Origin: Deltaproteobacteria bacterium
GTDB taxonomy: Bacteria > Desulfobacterota > Syntrophia > Syntrophales > UBA5619
Assembly: GCA_026388345.1 (NCBI GenBank)
Contig: JAPLJY010000242.1
Span: 1-12,190 of the forward strand
DNA: 12,190 bases
Reading direction: 5' to 3'
Shown: positions 1-6,653 of the stretch, one piece after another
Numbering within the stretch: position 1 is the first letter of the stretch
Layout: each line of letters begins with the position of its first letter
Translations under genes and position numbers: made by a program
Notes under the pieces: model-generated
Databases searched by the model: none
Seen by the model: only the letters and a program-made list of their open reading frames with translations
What the model was told of the DNA's origin: nothing

Positions 1-218
1 CCCCCCGTGATCCCTCCGCAATAGGCGGCGCAGAGCAGGCAGAAGGCCGTGATCGGTGATAACGAGTAGGTAAACGACAGAAGAAGGACGATGCCCATCG
101 ATGTGCTGATGCCGGGAAGCGCTCCCGCCAGCAATCCCCAGAGGCCTCCCAGGCAAATCGCCAGAATGTTCTGCGGGAGAAGGACCGTCGCAAAGGCATT
201 CCAGTAAAGCTCGAACAT
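1..218 (-). CDS. tctA: Tripartite tricarboxylate transporter large permease TctA (N-terminal part)
   Basis: Large membrane subunit of a tripartite tricarboxylate transporter (TTT), which moves carboxylates delivered by the periplasmic protein TctC across the inner membrane using an ion gradient. Only the first 72 codons are inside the window; the gene continues past the left edge. The start is the ATG read leftward from 218, with a GGGGAGG ribosome binding site at 227-233 just upstream. The translation begins MFELYWNAFATVLLPQN and shows two hydrophobic stretches. It carries a GLLAGALPGIS segment near residues 31-41 and a CAAYCGGITG segment near residues 63-72, matching the glycine/proline-rich N-terminal pattern of TctA permeases. 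It lies 18 bases after the tctB stop in the same operon. Identity rests on motif, position and partners. Confidence 0.85.
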   Translation of the reverse strand, partial: MFELYWNAFATVLLPQNILAICLGGLWGLLAGALPGISTSMGIVLLLSFTYSLSPITAFCLLCAAYCGGITG

Positions 219-236
219 ATCAGATGACCTCCCCGG

Positions 237-749
237 CTAATAGAAAAAACGGCTGAATTCGGCAAACATCCCCACTCCCCTGGGAAGGGGAATCGTGATG
301 AATTTCGCGAATACGACAATAATAACGGCGGTGATCAGCAGAGGTGAAATGATCAATACCAGTTTCCTTTTTTCTTCGAGTGCCAGCACAAAAGACAGGA
401 TGAAGAGGATGGTTGACAGGATAAAGCCGATCCAGGGCGTGAGGATGATATAGCCCAGAAGACAGACACTGCAGAGCGCAATCTTTCTCCGCCGCCGCCA
501 TGCCTCGACAATGGTCTCCGGCGTAGGCGGTTCCTCGGCAGTACCCACCTTTTCCCGGGAGTACTGTCGCAGATTGCTTATCAGCCAGACCAGGCTCAGG
601 ATCGTTGTAACCCCAAGGGAGAGCAAGGGCCAGAACCCGCTTCCCACCTCCCCGAAGCGCCCCACCCCACGTAATTCGAGCGCCTCATAAAACATGAACG
701 AGAAAAAAACCAAGCAAACCGCACTGAGAACAATTTCACCTTTCTTCAT
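237..749 (-). CDS. tctB: Tripartite tricarboxylate transporter small permease TctB
   Basis: Small membrane subunit of the TTT transporter, an inner-membrane partner of TctA. The 170-residue product is of normal length for the family. It has an N-terminal membrane segment (about residues 5-24), a second around 38-58, then a charged loop (about 60-88) rich in E and R. Two further hydrophobic stretches follow (about 89-123 and 129-150). The sequence EVGSGFWPLL near residue 34 fits the small-subunit pattern of an aromatic-proline turn before the second helix, and LPRGVGMFAEF near the C-terminus is the usual family ending. The ATG at 749 follows an AGAGGGGA ribosome binding site. It sits between tctC (75 bases upstream, with a hairpin in the gap) and tctA (18 bases downstream). 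Confidence 0.88.
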   Translation of the reverse strand: MKKGEIVLSAVCLVFFSFMFYEALELRGVGRFGEVGSGFWPLLSLGVTTILSLVWLISNLRQYSREKVGTAEEPPTPETIVEAWRRRRKIALCSVCLLGYIILTPWIGFILSTILFILSFVLALEEKRKLVLIISPLLITAVIIVVFAKFITIPLPRGVGMFAEFSRFFY

Positions 750-768
750 AATCCCCTCTGCTCCTGAG

Positions 769-798
769 GCGTACGGAGAAGCAGCCTTCTCCGCACGC
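769..798 (-). promoter_or_regulatory. Intercistronic hairpin between tctC and tctB
   Basis: Arms 769-780 and 787-798 pair over 11 of 12 positions, with one A/C mismatch, around a six-base loop. No T tract follows on the transcribed minus strand, so it is not a classical terminator. Its place directly after the binding-protein gene suggests a 3'-end stabiliser or partial terminator that raises TctC over TctBA. That role is inferred. Confidence 0.6.
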
Positions 799-824
799 TT
801 GGTATGGGTTCCAAACTGGGAGAA

Positions 825-1796
825 TTACTTCACGTAGCCAAGATCTTTCAGGACATCCGCAAAGAACTTGACCTCTTCTGCCCAGTATTTTCTCGTCTCT
901 TCGGGACCCAGGTAGCCCGGGCGGGCATAGAGGTGATTATCCTGAACGAATTTCTTATAAATTGGGGCATCCAGAGATTTTTTGACCACGTCGTGGAGAT
1001 ATTTGAAACGATCCGGCGGCGTCCCTTTCTTTACGGCCCAAGCCCTCATCAGACCGTGCGTATAATCGATGCCCAGCTCGGCACTGCACGGCACATTCGG
1101 AAGGGCCGGGTGCCTTTTTTCCATGATGACGGCAAGCGACTTCAGTTTACCGGCCTCGATCAGGGGCAGTGTCTCGGCAAGCTCCTCCACGGCGCCCGTG
1201 ACATGTCCACCCATGATTGCTGCCTTGATCTCCGCCCCCGAATCGAACGGGATGAACGTCACATCCACCCCCACTTTCTTGAAAAACGCCACCGTCTGGA
1301 TCTCCGCCCATCCCCCCGGCGTGGTCCCGGCAAACTTCAGCATCCGGGGATTCTTCTTTCCCCATTCGACCAGATCGGCCAGCGTCTTGAATTTGGAATC
1401 TCCGGAAATCGACACCGCCGACGTATCCCACTGGATCCTCATAAGGGGATCAAAATCCCTCAGGAGTTCCGACCGCGTTTTGGGTTTGACGGAATCGATC
1501 AGATGGGATGTGGTCACGGCCAGGAGACTATAACCGTCGGCGGGCTGCTGGGATACATAGAGCATCCCTTTGGTCGCCCCGCCGCCGGGCATATTGGTGA
1601 TCACCAGCGGAACTTTCAGGAGGGGCTTCAATCCTTCCGCCACGGCCCTCGCCGCCGTGTCGCTTCCACCACCGACGCCGAACGGGACGTTGATTTCGAT
1701 GGCCCGCTCGGGATACGGAGCCGCTGAGACGTTCCCGACGCCCGCCACCAGCCCCATGACAACAAAGACCGCTAAAAAATACATCGCTTTTTTCAT
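825..1796 (-). CDS. tctC: Periplasmic substrate-binding protein TctC (Bug family)
   Basis: Extracytoplasmic receptor that captures a carboxylate and hands it to TctBA. The 323-residue product has a clear Sec signal peptide: MKKAMYFLAVF, a hydrophobic core, then VSA-AP with likely cleavage after residue 25. The mature chain opens with YPERAIEINVPFGVGGGSDTAAR, whose glycine-rich ligand loop at about residues 42-49 is characteristic of Bug receptors. NMPGGGATKG (about 68-77) and PADGYSLL (about 85-92) are further family motifs. The length is typical. The ATG at 1796 follows a GGAAGGGG ribosome binding site. It is the first gene of a minus-strand operon with tctB and tctA, divergent from the gene debris and acyl-CoA synthetase to its right. 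Bug receptors bind many carboxylates (citrate, aromatic acids, dicarboxylates), so the ligand cannot be named. Confidence 0.93.
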   Translation of the reverse strand: MKKAMYFLAVFVVMGLVAGVGNVSAAPYPERAIEINVPFGVGGGSDTAARAVAEGLKPLLKVPLVITNMPGGGATKGMLYVSQQPADGYSLLAVTTSHLIDSVKPKTRSELLRDFDPLMRIQWDTSAVSISGDSKFKTLADLVEWGKKNPRMLKFAGTTPGGWAEIQTVAFFKKVGVDVTFIPFDSGAEIKAAIMGGHVTGAVEELAETLPLIEAGKLKSLAVIMEKRHPALPNVPCSAELGIDYTHGLMRAWAVKKGTPPDRFKYLHDVVKKSLDAPIYKKFVQDNHLYARPGYLGPEETRKYWAEEVKFFADVLKDLGYVK

Positions 1797-1884
1797 TTCT
1801 TTTCCCCTTCCTTCTTCGGTTCAGCCGGTTATTGGATACGGTTTTGGTCAAACGGGGCGGACCTCTTCTCCAAAGAAAATGAGG

Positions 1885-1926
1885 CAACCCGATACTGGAT
1901 GTCCGCGGATATCCAGTATCGGGCTG
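1885..1926. repeat. Long palindrome upstream of tctC
   Basis: Arms 1888-1900 and 1911-1923 are perfect 13-base inverted copies. The ten-base centre holds the self-complementary TCCGCGGA, and outside the arms one mismatch is followed by two more matching positions (1885-1886 with 1925-1926). It lies about 90-130 bases upstream of the tctC start. There is no T tract on either side strong enough for a terminator. It could be an operator for a dimeric regulator or a fragment of a dispersed palindromic repeat; the sequence alone cannot decide. Confidence 0.6.
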
Positions 1927-2208
1927 CGGATCTTTTGGGCTGCAATGATCTGGAAACTGCGAATCGACGGGGGGGAATTGCCTTCTGGATTCAGCGGGAA
2001 AGAGGGAATCTTCAGTGTCCTTCGTTCTTTTATCATGTACTTATTCGCCCACGGAAGACCTTTGGCAGGTCGGGGAAAAAGAATGTCCGCCCTATCCCTC
2101 CGTCAGGAATGAAACGTACTTTGATATACGCCGCTGTGACAAGACATGAAACCGGACGCATTGTATGGACTTTCCCCTGAGTCGTCAAGCACAATCGCCG
2201 GGGCTATT

Positions 2209-2229
2209 TTCTGTTGTTTCTTCTGTTGT
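2209..2229 (+). repeat. Two 9-bp direct repeats upstream of a promoter
   Basis: TTCTGTTGT occurs at 2209-2217 and again at 2221-2229, spaced 12 bases start to start. The second copy ends nine bases before the -35 box at 2239. TTGTC at 2226-2230 is also inverted as GACAA at 2241-2245, overlapping the -35 box. The arrangement resembles a regulator site, but no regulator gene is present in the window. Confidence 0.45.
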
Positions 2230-2238
2230 CGTTTTTTC

Positions 2239-2267
2239 TTGACAATTACAGCCCGTCTCAGTATTTT
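2239..2267 (+). promoter_or_regulatory. Predicted sigma70-type promoter
   Basis: TTGACA at 2239-2244 is a perfect -35 box. TATTTT at 2262-2267 is a fair -10 box, with the optimal 17-base spacer. Transcription would begin near 2274 and run rightward. The next recognisable translation start is at 2712, so the transcript would have a leader of about 440 bases or serve a non-coding RNA. It may originally have driven the alcohol dehydrogenase gene now reduced to a fragment, and may still feed the acyl-CoA synthetase. Confidence 0.5.
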
Positions 2268-2711
2268 GTCGCTACTTTACAGATCCAGGATCAAGGGTTC
2301 ATGTTTCTCTGTCATATTCGTGTCCCGGCCTGAAAGACTTGTCGGAAATGCTTTCGGGATCAGTCGGGATAGCAGGCCAAGAAAAAATCCAATTTCGATG
2401 GCCATGGTCTTTCCGGACATGGTGATCGTTCAGCCGGCAGCTTTGGGGACTTCTCTTGCGCACAGCGACACATGACATCATGGCTGATCACGGCAACCCT
2501 CGCATTGCCGCGGACCATTCTTCTCCCGCGCTCATTCTCGCAACCTTCTCCCTCTCCCTCTGCCCTTGCAATGTCCCTTCCGCTTCCTCCAAGCGTAATC
2601 CTTTTCCCCCGACCGAGACCTTTCAACACAGGTCAGCACAGACAGCGCCGTATGGAACAGGCCAAGACAGGCTCATGTAATCTTTTGTTTTTTGAATTAA
2701 GGAGGATTTGT

Positions 2712-2777
2712 ATGAACGGTTCCAGAGTCTTTCAGATGCCGCCCGTAATCCACTTCGGCAACAACGCCGCGGCCTAG
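2712..2777 (+). pseudogene. N-terminal remnant of an iron-containing alcohol dehydrogenase
   Basis: A strong AAGGAGG ribosome binding site (2699-2705) precedes an ATG at 2712. The reading frame starts MNGSRVFQMPPVIHFGNN and ends at a TAG (2775-2777) after 21 residues. The FQMPPVIHFG pattern is the characteristic opening of iron-containing (group III) alcohol dehydrogenases, which normally have about 380-400 residues. Nothing recognisable as the NAD-binding or metal-binding parts follows, so the gene is internally deleted or truncated. Immediately after the stop, the +1 frame reads PRPALEEIV, which resembles the NPRP-x-LEEIV signature near the C-terminus of the same family. That suggests the two ends were joined by a large internal deletion. 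Known: the family patterns. Inferred: the deletion history. Confidence 0.6.
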
Positions 2778-2802
2778 GCCAGCCCTGGAAGAGATCGTCC
2801 AG

Positions 2803-3063
2803 GTGAAAAAGAAGCACCGCCGGACGCTGGAAACCATCCGCCGGGAAAACATCACCGAGATGATCCTGGAGCCGGTCCGCAATCTGAAGGCTGAGGTTTT
2901 TCCGTCCGAAATACCGAAGAAAGAGGTCAAAAACCTGGCCGATGGCATCCGGGCCGTTCTCGCCGCCGAAAAGACGGCTTCGCGATTTCTGCTAACAGCC
3001 TCGGAAAAGCTCAAACTCGCGGAGGTCGCGAAGGCCCTGAAGAGACTCCAGACCGCAAAGTAG
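2803..3063 (+). CDS. Unassigned small ORF, possibly the out-of-frame tail of the preceding remnant
   Basis: From a GTG at 2803 this frame encodes 86 residues: lysine- and arginine-rich, predicted mostly helical, with no signal peptide, membrane segment, cysteine pair or motif that I recognise. A weak GGAAGAG precedes the GTG. The frame is already open from 2749, so the residues RPALEEIVQ just upstream may belong to it. Codon third positions favour G and C as in neighbouring genes, which suggests it is or recently was coding. It is in the +1 frame relative to the alcohol dehydrogenase remnant, and a one-base change near 2775 would fuse the two into a protein of about 117 residues with the strong upstream ribosome binding site. 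It ends 98 bases before the acyl-CoA synthetase. Function unknown; it may be debris. Confidence 0.4.
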   Translation: MKKKHRRTLETIRRENITEMILEPVRNLKAEVFPSEIPKKEVKNLADGIRAVLAAEKTASRFLLTASEKLKLAEVAKALKRLQTAK

Positions 3064-3161
3064 AAGCTGATCGGAAAGATGATAAAGTTGCATGAATGAA
3101 CAAAACCACGCCACCAGATCCTGCGTGCTGAAGTGCCAACTTTTCAAAAAGGAGGGAGTCC

Positions 3162-4805
3162 ATGCTGCAAAAGAAAAGCACTTACGAAGAGGTATATCGG
3201 GGTTTCCACTGGCAGATTCCGGAGTACTACAACATCGGGGTCGATGTCTGCGACAAGTGGGCGGACGAACGCTACCGCCTTGCCCTCATCTATGAGGACG
3301 AGGGCGGCAGGACCGAAAAATACACCTTCTGGGATATCAAGAATCTCTCCAACCGTCTGGCAAACGCGCTGCGGGCGCACGGCATCGCCCGGGGCGACCG
3401 GGTCGGCATCCTGCTCCCGCAGTGCCCCGAGACGGCGATCGCCCATGTCGCCGTTTACAAATTGGGCGCCATCGCAATCCCGCTGTTCACCCTCTTCGGC
3501 CCTGACGCCCTGGAATATCGTCTCGGAAACAGCGGGGCGAGAGCGGTCATCACCGACGGGGCCAATGTCGAGAAGGTCCTTCAGATCCGCGACCGCCTCC
3601 CCGACCTGAAGCTTCTCTTCGTCACCCGGGGGAAGCCGGAGGCCGGCGCCATCGATTTCTGGGCGGCGTTGGAAAAGGGTTCCTCCCGCTTCGAACCCGT
3701 GCCGACGAAGGCGGACGATCCGGCCCTGATCATCTACACCTCGGGAACGACCGGGCCGCCGAAAGGGGCTCTCCATGCCCACCGGGTCGTTCTCGGTCAC
3801 GTCCCGGGGGTCGAATTCTTTCACAATTTTTTCCCGAAGAAGGAAGACGTCTACTGGACGCCCGCCGACTGGGCCTGGATCGGCGGGTTGATTGACGTCC
3901 TCCTGCCGAGCTGGCACCACGGCGTCCCCGTCGTCGCCTACCGCGCCAAAAAATTCGACCCCGAACAGGCCTTTCACTTCATCGCCAAATACGGCATCCG
4001 GAACGCTTTCATGCCGCAGACCGCCCTCAAGATGATGCGTCAGGTCAAGGACCCGAAGGGCCGCTACGACTACCGGATGCGGACGATCGGCTGCGGCGGC
4101 GAGACCCTGGGCGAGGAGCTGCTCGACTGGGGCCGGCAGGTGATGGATCTGGAGATCAACGAGTTCTACGGGCAGACCGAGGTGAATCTCGTCGTCGGGA
4201 ACTGCTGCGAGATCATGCCCATCCGCCGGGGTTCGATGGGAAAGCCGATCCCCGGCCACCGCGTGGAGGTGGTGGACGTGGAGGGAAATATCGTTCCGCC
4301 CGGGGCGGTCGGCGAGATCGCGATCCTGCGCCCCGACCCGGTCATGTTCCTCAACTACTGGCAGAACCCCCAAGCCACCCGGGACAAATTCGTCCTCGAC
4401 TGGTCCCTCACGGGTGACCTGGGAAAAAAGGATGAGGACGGCTATATCTGGTACGTCGCCCGGAAAGACGATGTCATCACTTCCTCCGGTTATCGGATCG
4501 GCCCCGCAGAGATCGAGGACTGCCTGCTCAAGCATCCGGCAGTGACCATGTCCGCCGTCATCGGCAAACCCGACGAGGTGCGCACGGAGGTGGTCAAGGC
4601 CTTTGTGGTGCTCAAGGCCGGGGTAAACGGTTCGGAGGAACTGGCCCGGGAGATCCAGGAATTCGTCAAAACCCGCTTGGCCGCTCACGAGTACCCGCGG
4701 GAGATCGAGTTCGTGGCGGAACTCCCGATGACGAGCACCGGCAAGATCATCCGGGGGGAGCTTCGCAGACGGGAGGTCGAAAAGATGAAGGCCGTTCCGG
4801 CCTGA
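3162..4805 (+). CDS. Acyl-CoA synthetase, medium-chain (MACS/ACSM) type
   Basis: Cytoplasmic AMP-forming ligase that activates a carboxylic acid with ATP and CoA to an acyl-CoA. The 547-residue length is normal. Core motifs are in order: P-loop YTSGTTGPPKG at 192-202, FYGQTE (A5) at 335-340, TGD (A7) at 417-419, RKDD (A8 hinge) at 434-437, SSGYRIGPAE from 441, and STGKIIRGE with the adenylation lysine at K528. In acetyl-CoA synthetases the A5 motif is WWQTE and its second Trp blocks the acyl pocket; here that position is Gly337, so a substrate larger than acetate is likely (inference). The GSMGKP-x-PG stretch after A5 is typical of medium-chain and branched or cyclic acid ligases. The ATG at 3162 has an excellent AAGGAGGG ribosome binding site (3149-3156). 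It lies upstream of a TRAP transporter on the same strand, suggesting uptake followed by activation. Confidence 0.92.
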   Translation: MLQKKSTYEEVYRGFHWQIPEYYNIGVDVCDKWADERYRLALIYEDEGGRTEKYTFWDIKNLSNRLANALRAHGIARGDRVGILLPQCPETAIAHVAVYKLGAIAIPLFTLFGPDALEYRLGNSGARAVITDGANVEKVLQIRDRLPDLKLLFVTRGKPEAGAIDFWAALEKGSSRFEPVPTKADDPALIIYTSGTTGPPKGALHAHRVVLGHVPGVEFFHNFFPKKEDVYWTPADWAWIGGLIDVLLPSWHHGVPVVAYRAKKFDPEQAFHFIAKYGIRNAFMPQTALKMMRQVKDPKGRYDYRMRTIGCGGETLGEELLDWGRQVMDLEINEFYGQTEVNLVVGNCCEIMPIRRGSMGKPIPGHRVEVVDVEGNIVPPGAVGEIAILRPDPVMFLNYWQNPQATRDKFVLDWSLTGDLGKKDEDGYIWYVARKDDVITSSGYRIGPAEIEDCLLKHPAVTMSAVIGKPDEVRTEVVKAFVVLKAGVNGSEELAREIQEFVKTRLAAHEYPREIEFVAELPMTSTGKIIRGELRRREVEKMKAVPA

Positions 4806-4860
4806 TCATGATTCCGGAAGAAAAGGAGGTGATGCGCGGATAAACGCACGGATGAATACC

Positions 4861-4901
4861 GGCGGCGGACTCAGGAATGGGAGTGAATGCGTCCGCCGGC
4901 C
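4861..4901 (+). promoter_or_regulatory. Hairpin between the acyl-CoA synthetase and dctP
   Basis: GCGGAC at 4865-4870 pairs with GTCCGC at 4891-4896 and the stem extends to 8 bp (4863-4870 with 4891-4898), with possible further pairing at 4861-4862, around a 20-base loop. A short ATTGTTTT follows at 4909-4916 but is too far for a normal terminator. It may give partial termination or 3'-end protection of the upstream message. Confidence 0.4.
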
Positions 4902-4946
4902 CCAGGGAATTGTTTTCATAATCTCATTAAAAAAGGGGGAAATGCC

Positions 4947-6047
4947 ATGAAGAAAAGATTGGGTATCGTGATTGCCGTCGTGATGATGACGATTTTCTGC
5001 ACCGGCCTCGGCCTTGCCGCGGCCGCCGACCAACCGATCAAGTGGAAGATGGTCACCACCTGGACGCCGGCCATCAACCTGATCGAAGGCGATACAAACT
5101 TCGCCAAGCTCGTATGCGAACTGAGCAACGGTCGCCTCCAGATCACCGTCTCGCCGGCCGGCGAGCTCGTCCCGGCGAATGCGGTCTTCGACACCGTCTC
5201 CAAAGGCTCCGTGGAGTGCGGCGGCGACTGGCCGAGCTACTGGGCCGGCAAGAACAGCGCCTTCGACCTCCTCGGCTCCTATCCGATGGGGCTCTGCCAG
5301 TACGACGCCGTCAACTGGTACTACCATTACGGCGGGAAGAAGGTCTTTGACGACCTGTTCGGAAAGTACAACATGATGTATTTCCTCACCTCGGTCAGCC
5401 CGATGGAATCGGGCATCCGCGCCCGCGTACCGATCAAGACCCTGGCCGATTACAAGGGAAAGAAGCTCCGGATGTCCGGAAAGGCCCAGGGGCACGTCCT
5501 CCAGAAATTGGGGGCGGCTCAGGTGATGATCTCCGGAGGCGAAATTTACCAGGCCCTCCAGATGGCGACGATCGACGGCGCAGAGTTCTGCAGTCCCTCG
5601 ATCGACTGGAAGATGGGCTTCAGCGAGGTCACCAAATACAACATCGGCCCCGGCTGGCATCAGCCCTCCTCCACCTTCGGCGTCATGATCAACAAGGGCG
5701 CCTGGGACAAGCTCCCGGCGGACCTGAAGGTGATCGTCGAGAAGGCGGCAATGGCCAATGTGGCCTACATCAGCAGTTGGTACGAGACCGGCAACATCGA
5801 GGCCCTGGAACTCTTCAAGAAGGCGGGAACGCAGATCTTCAAGCTCTCCAACGCCGAGCTCAAGAAGATCGAGGAATACGCCTGGGAATATCTCGTGGAT
5901 GAATCGGCGAAGAACCCCGATTACAGCAAGGCCGCCGTCTCCATGTTCCAGTACCTGAAGGACTTCCGGACTGCCCGGGATGCCCAGGAGCCGTTTTCCC
6001 AGGGACGCAACCCTTTTACCATACCGAAACTTCCCGGTTTAAAGTAA
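4947..6047 (+). CDS. dctP: TRAP transporter substrate-binding protein, DctP family (TakP-like)
   Basis: Periplasmic receptor of a TRAP transporter, a sodium-dependent importer of organic acids. The 366-residue product begins MKKRLGIVIAVVMMTIF, a typical Sec signal peptide, with likely cleavage around residue 26-27 (LAAAA-DQ). Family features include GRLQITVSPAGELVP (62-76), where the receptor pattern begins, and KGKKLRM with the conserved carboxylate-binding Arg175. ISGGEIYQALQMATIDGAEF (195-214) is the signature of the DctP superfamily, and the P-x-x-D-x-K-x-GF stretch that follows resembles 2-oxoacid-binding TakP. The ligand is not determined. I chose the ATG at 4947 rather than 4887 because it has GGGGGA close upstream and starts the signal peptide directly. 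It lies 141 bases after the acyl-CoA synthetase and is followed by dctQ and dctM. Confidence 0.93.
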   Translation: MKKRLGIVIAVVMMTIFCTGLGLAAAADQPIKWKMVTTWTPAINLIEGDTNFAKLVCELSNGRLQITVSPAGELVPANAVFDTVSKGSVECGGDWPSYWAGKNSAFDLLGSYPMGLCQYDAVNWYYHYGGKKVFDDLFGKYNMMYFLTSVSPMESGIRARVPIKTLADYKGKKLRMSGKAQGHVLQKLGAAQVMISGGEIYQALQMATIDGAEFCSPSIDWKMGFSEVTKYNIGPGWHQPSSTFGVMINKGAWDKLPADLKVIVEKAAMANVAYISSWYETGNIEALELFKKAGTQIFKLSNAELKKIEEYAWEYLVDESAKNPDYSKAAVSMFQYLKDFRTARDAQEPFSQGRNPFTIPKLPGLK

Positions 6048-6050
6048 GAG

Positions 6051-6070
6051 TCTGAACCGATCTGAACCGA
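6051..6070 (+). repeat. Tandem 10-bp duplication after dctP
   Basis: TCTGAACCGA occurs twice in direct succession at 6051-6060 and 6061-6070, between the dctP stop and the intercistronic hairpin. It looks like a simple replication-slippage duplication. Confidence 0.7.
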
Positions 6071-6102
6071 GCGGAGCGCCCGGAAGAGACCGGGCGCTCC
6101 GC
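6071..6102 (+). promoter_or_regulatory. Strong intercistronic hairpin between dctP and dctQ
   Basis: A perfect 13-bp GC-rich stem (6071-6083 with 6090-6102) closes a six-base AAGAGA loop. The sequence after it, CCCACTTTCTT, has only a poor T tract. Placed directly behind the binding-protein gene, it probably protects or partly terminates the dctP message so that receptor exceeds permease. It is the strongest hairpin in the window; its role is inferred. Confidence 0.75.
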
Positions 6103-6131
6103 CCCACTTTCTTGAGAGAGAGGTTCCCGAT

Positions 6132-6653
6132 ATGAACACATGGCTTGGCTTATCCAAAAGGATCGATGCGTTCAGCCGGTGGACGGGCATCGTCTGCAGC
6201 TACTTGATGATCCCGCTGACGCTGCTGGTCGTCTATGAGGTGATCACCCGTTCGTTCCAGCACCCCACGGTCTGGACCTTCGAGATGAGCAACTTCTTCT
6301 ACGGCGCCCATTTCATGCTCGTTGCGGCGTACGGCCTGCTGTACAAATCACACGTGACGATCGATCTCGTCACCAGCCGATTCTCCCAGAAGACCCAGGC
6401 AGTCCTGTCGCTGATCTGCTACCTCTTCATGTACTTCCCGTTCATCGCCGTATGGCTCTATTTCGGCTTCTCCTACTCGCTCAACTCCTGGAGCATGATG
6501 GAAACATCGTGGAGCATCTGGGGCCCGCCGCTCTACCCGATCAAGACCGTCATCCCGCTCACCGCCGTGATGCTCCTCCTGCAGGGGATCTCCGAGGTGA
6601 TCAAGACCATCGATGTTCTCGTTCAAGAAAGGGGGGAAGCTCATGAGTCCTGA
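6132..6653 (+). CDS. dctQ: TRAP transporter small permease DctQ
   Basis: Small membrane subunit of the TRAP transporter, which bridges to the large subunit DctM in the inner membrane. The 173 residues hold four hydrophobic helices (about 17-37, 52-73, 87-113 and 135-152). The short loop after helix two carries YGLLYKSHVTIDLV, matching the conserved G-x-x-HV-x-ID motif of DctQ proteins. Length and topology are normal. A GAGAGAGAGG stretch serves as ribosome binding site for the ATG at 6132. The end overlaps the dctM start by 11 bases, indicating translational coupling. It sits downstream of dctP, behind the hairpin. Confidence 0.92.
   Translation: MNTWLGLSKRIDAFSRWTGIVCSYLMIPLTLLVVYEVITRSFQHPTVWTFEMSNFFYGAHFMLVAAYGLLYKSHVTIDLVTSRFSQKTQAVLSLICYLFMYFPFIAVWLYFGFSYSLNSWSMMETSWSIWGPPLYPIKTVIPLTAVMLLLQGISEVIKTIDVLVQERGEAHES

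Larger units (their letters stand above)
1797..2711. other. Long gene-poor region between divergent units
   Basis: This stretch of about 900 bases holds no ORF with recognisable protein features on either strand, and short ORFs that cross it look compositionally random. It contains the palindrome at 1885-1926, the direct repeats and promoter at 2209-2267, and the ribosome binding site of the alcohol dehydrogenase remnant at its right end. It must also contain the tctC promoter, but I could not find a convincing one on the minus strand. Confidence 0.6.

Noticed and set aside
804..1727. A 307-codon plus-strand open frame opposite tctC
   Set aside because: Rich in R, G and H without domain features; tctC on the other strand has a signal peptide and Bug motifs.
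1846..1851. TTGACC on the minus strand as a -35 box for tctC
   Set aside because: No acceptable -10 box lies at the required spacing.
2766..2780. Programmed +1 frameshift at GCC-TAG joining the dehydrogenase start and the tail ORF
   Set aside because: There is no upstream stimulatory site of the known bacterial prfB type and no sign of a complete protein; gene decay explains it more simply.
3144..4688. A 514-codon minus-strand open frame opposite the acyl-CoA synthetase
   Set aside because: It shows no family motif or signal and mirrors the biased third positions of the synthetase; an antisense artefact.
4852..4950. A 32-codon ORF whose stop overlaps the dctP start (ATGCCATGA)
   Set aside because: The overlap is suggestive of coupling, but the ORF has no good ribosome binding site of its own, runs through the hairpin and has no recognisable features.
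4806..5660. A 284-codon minus-strand open frame opposite dctP
   Set aside because: Antisense to a well-supported binding protein gene; no recognisable features.
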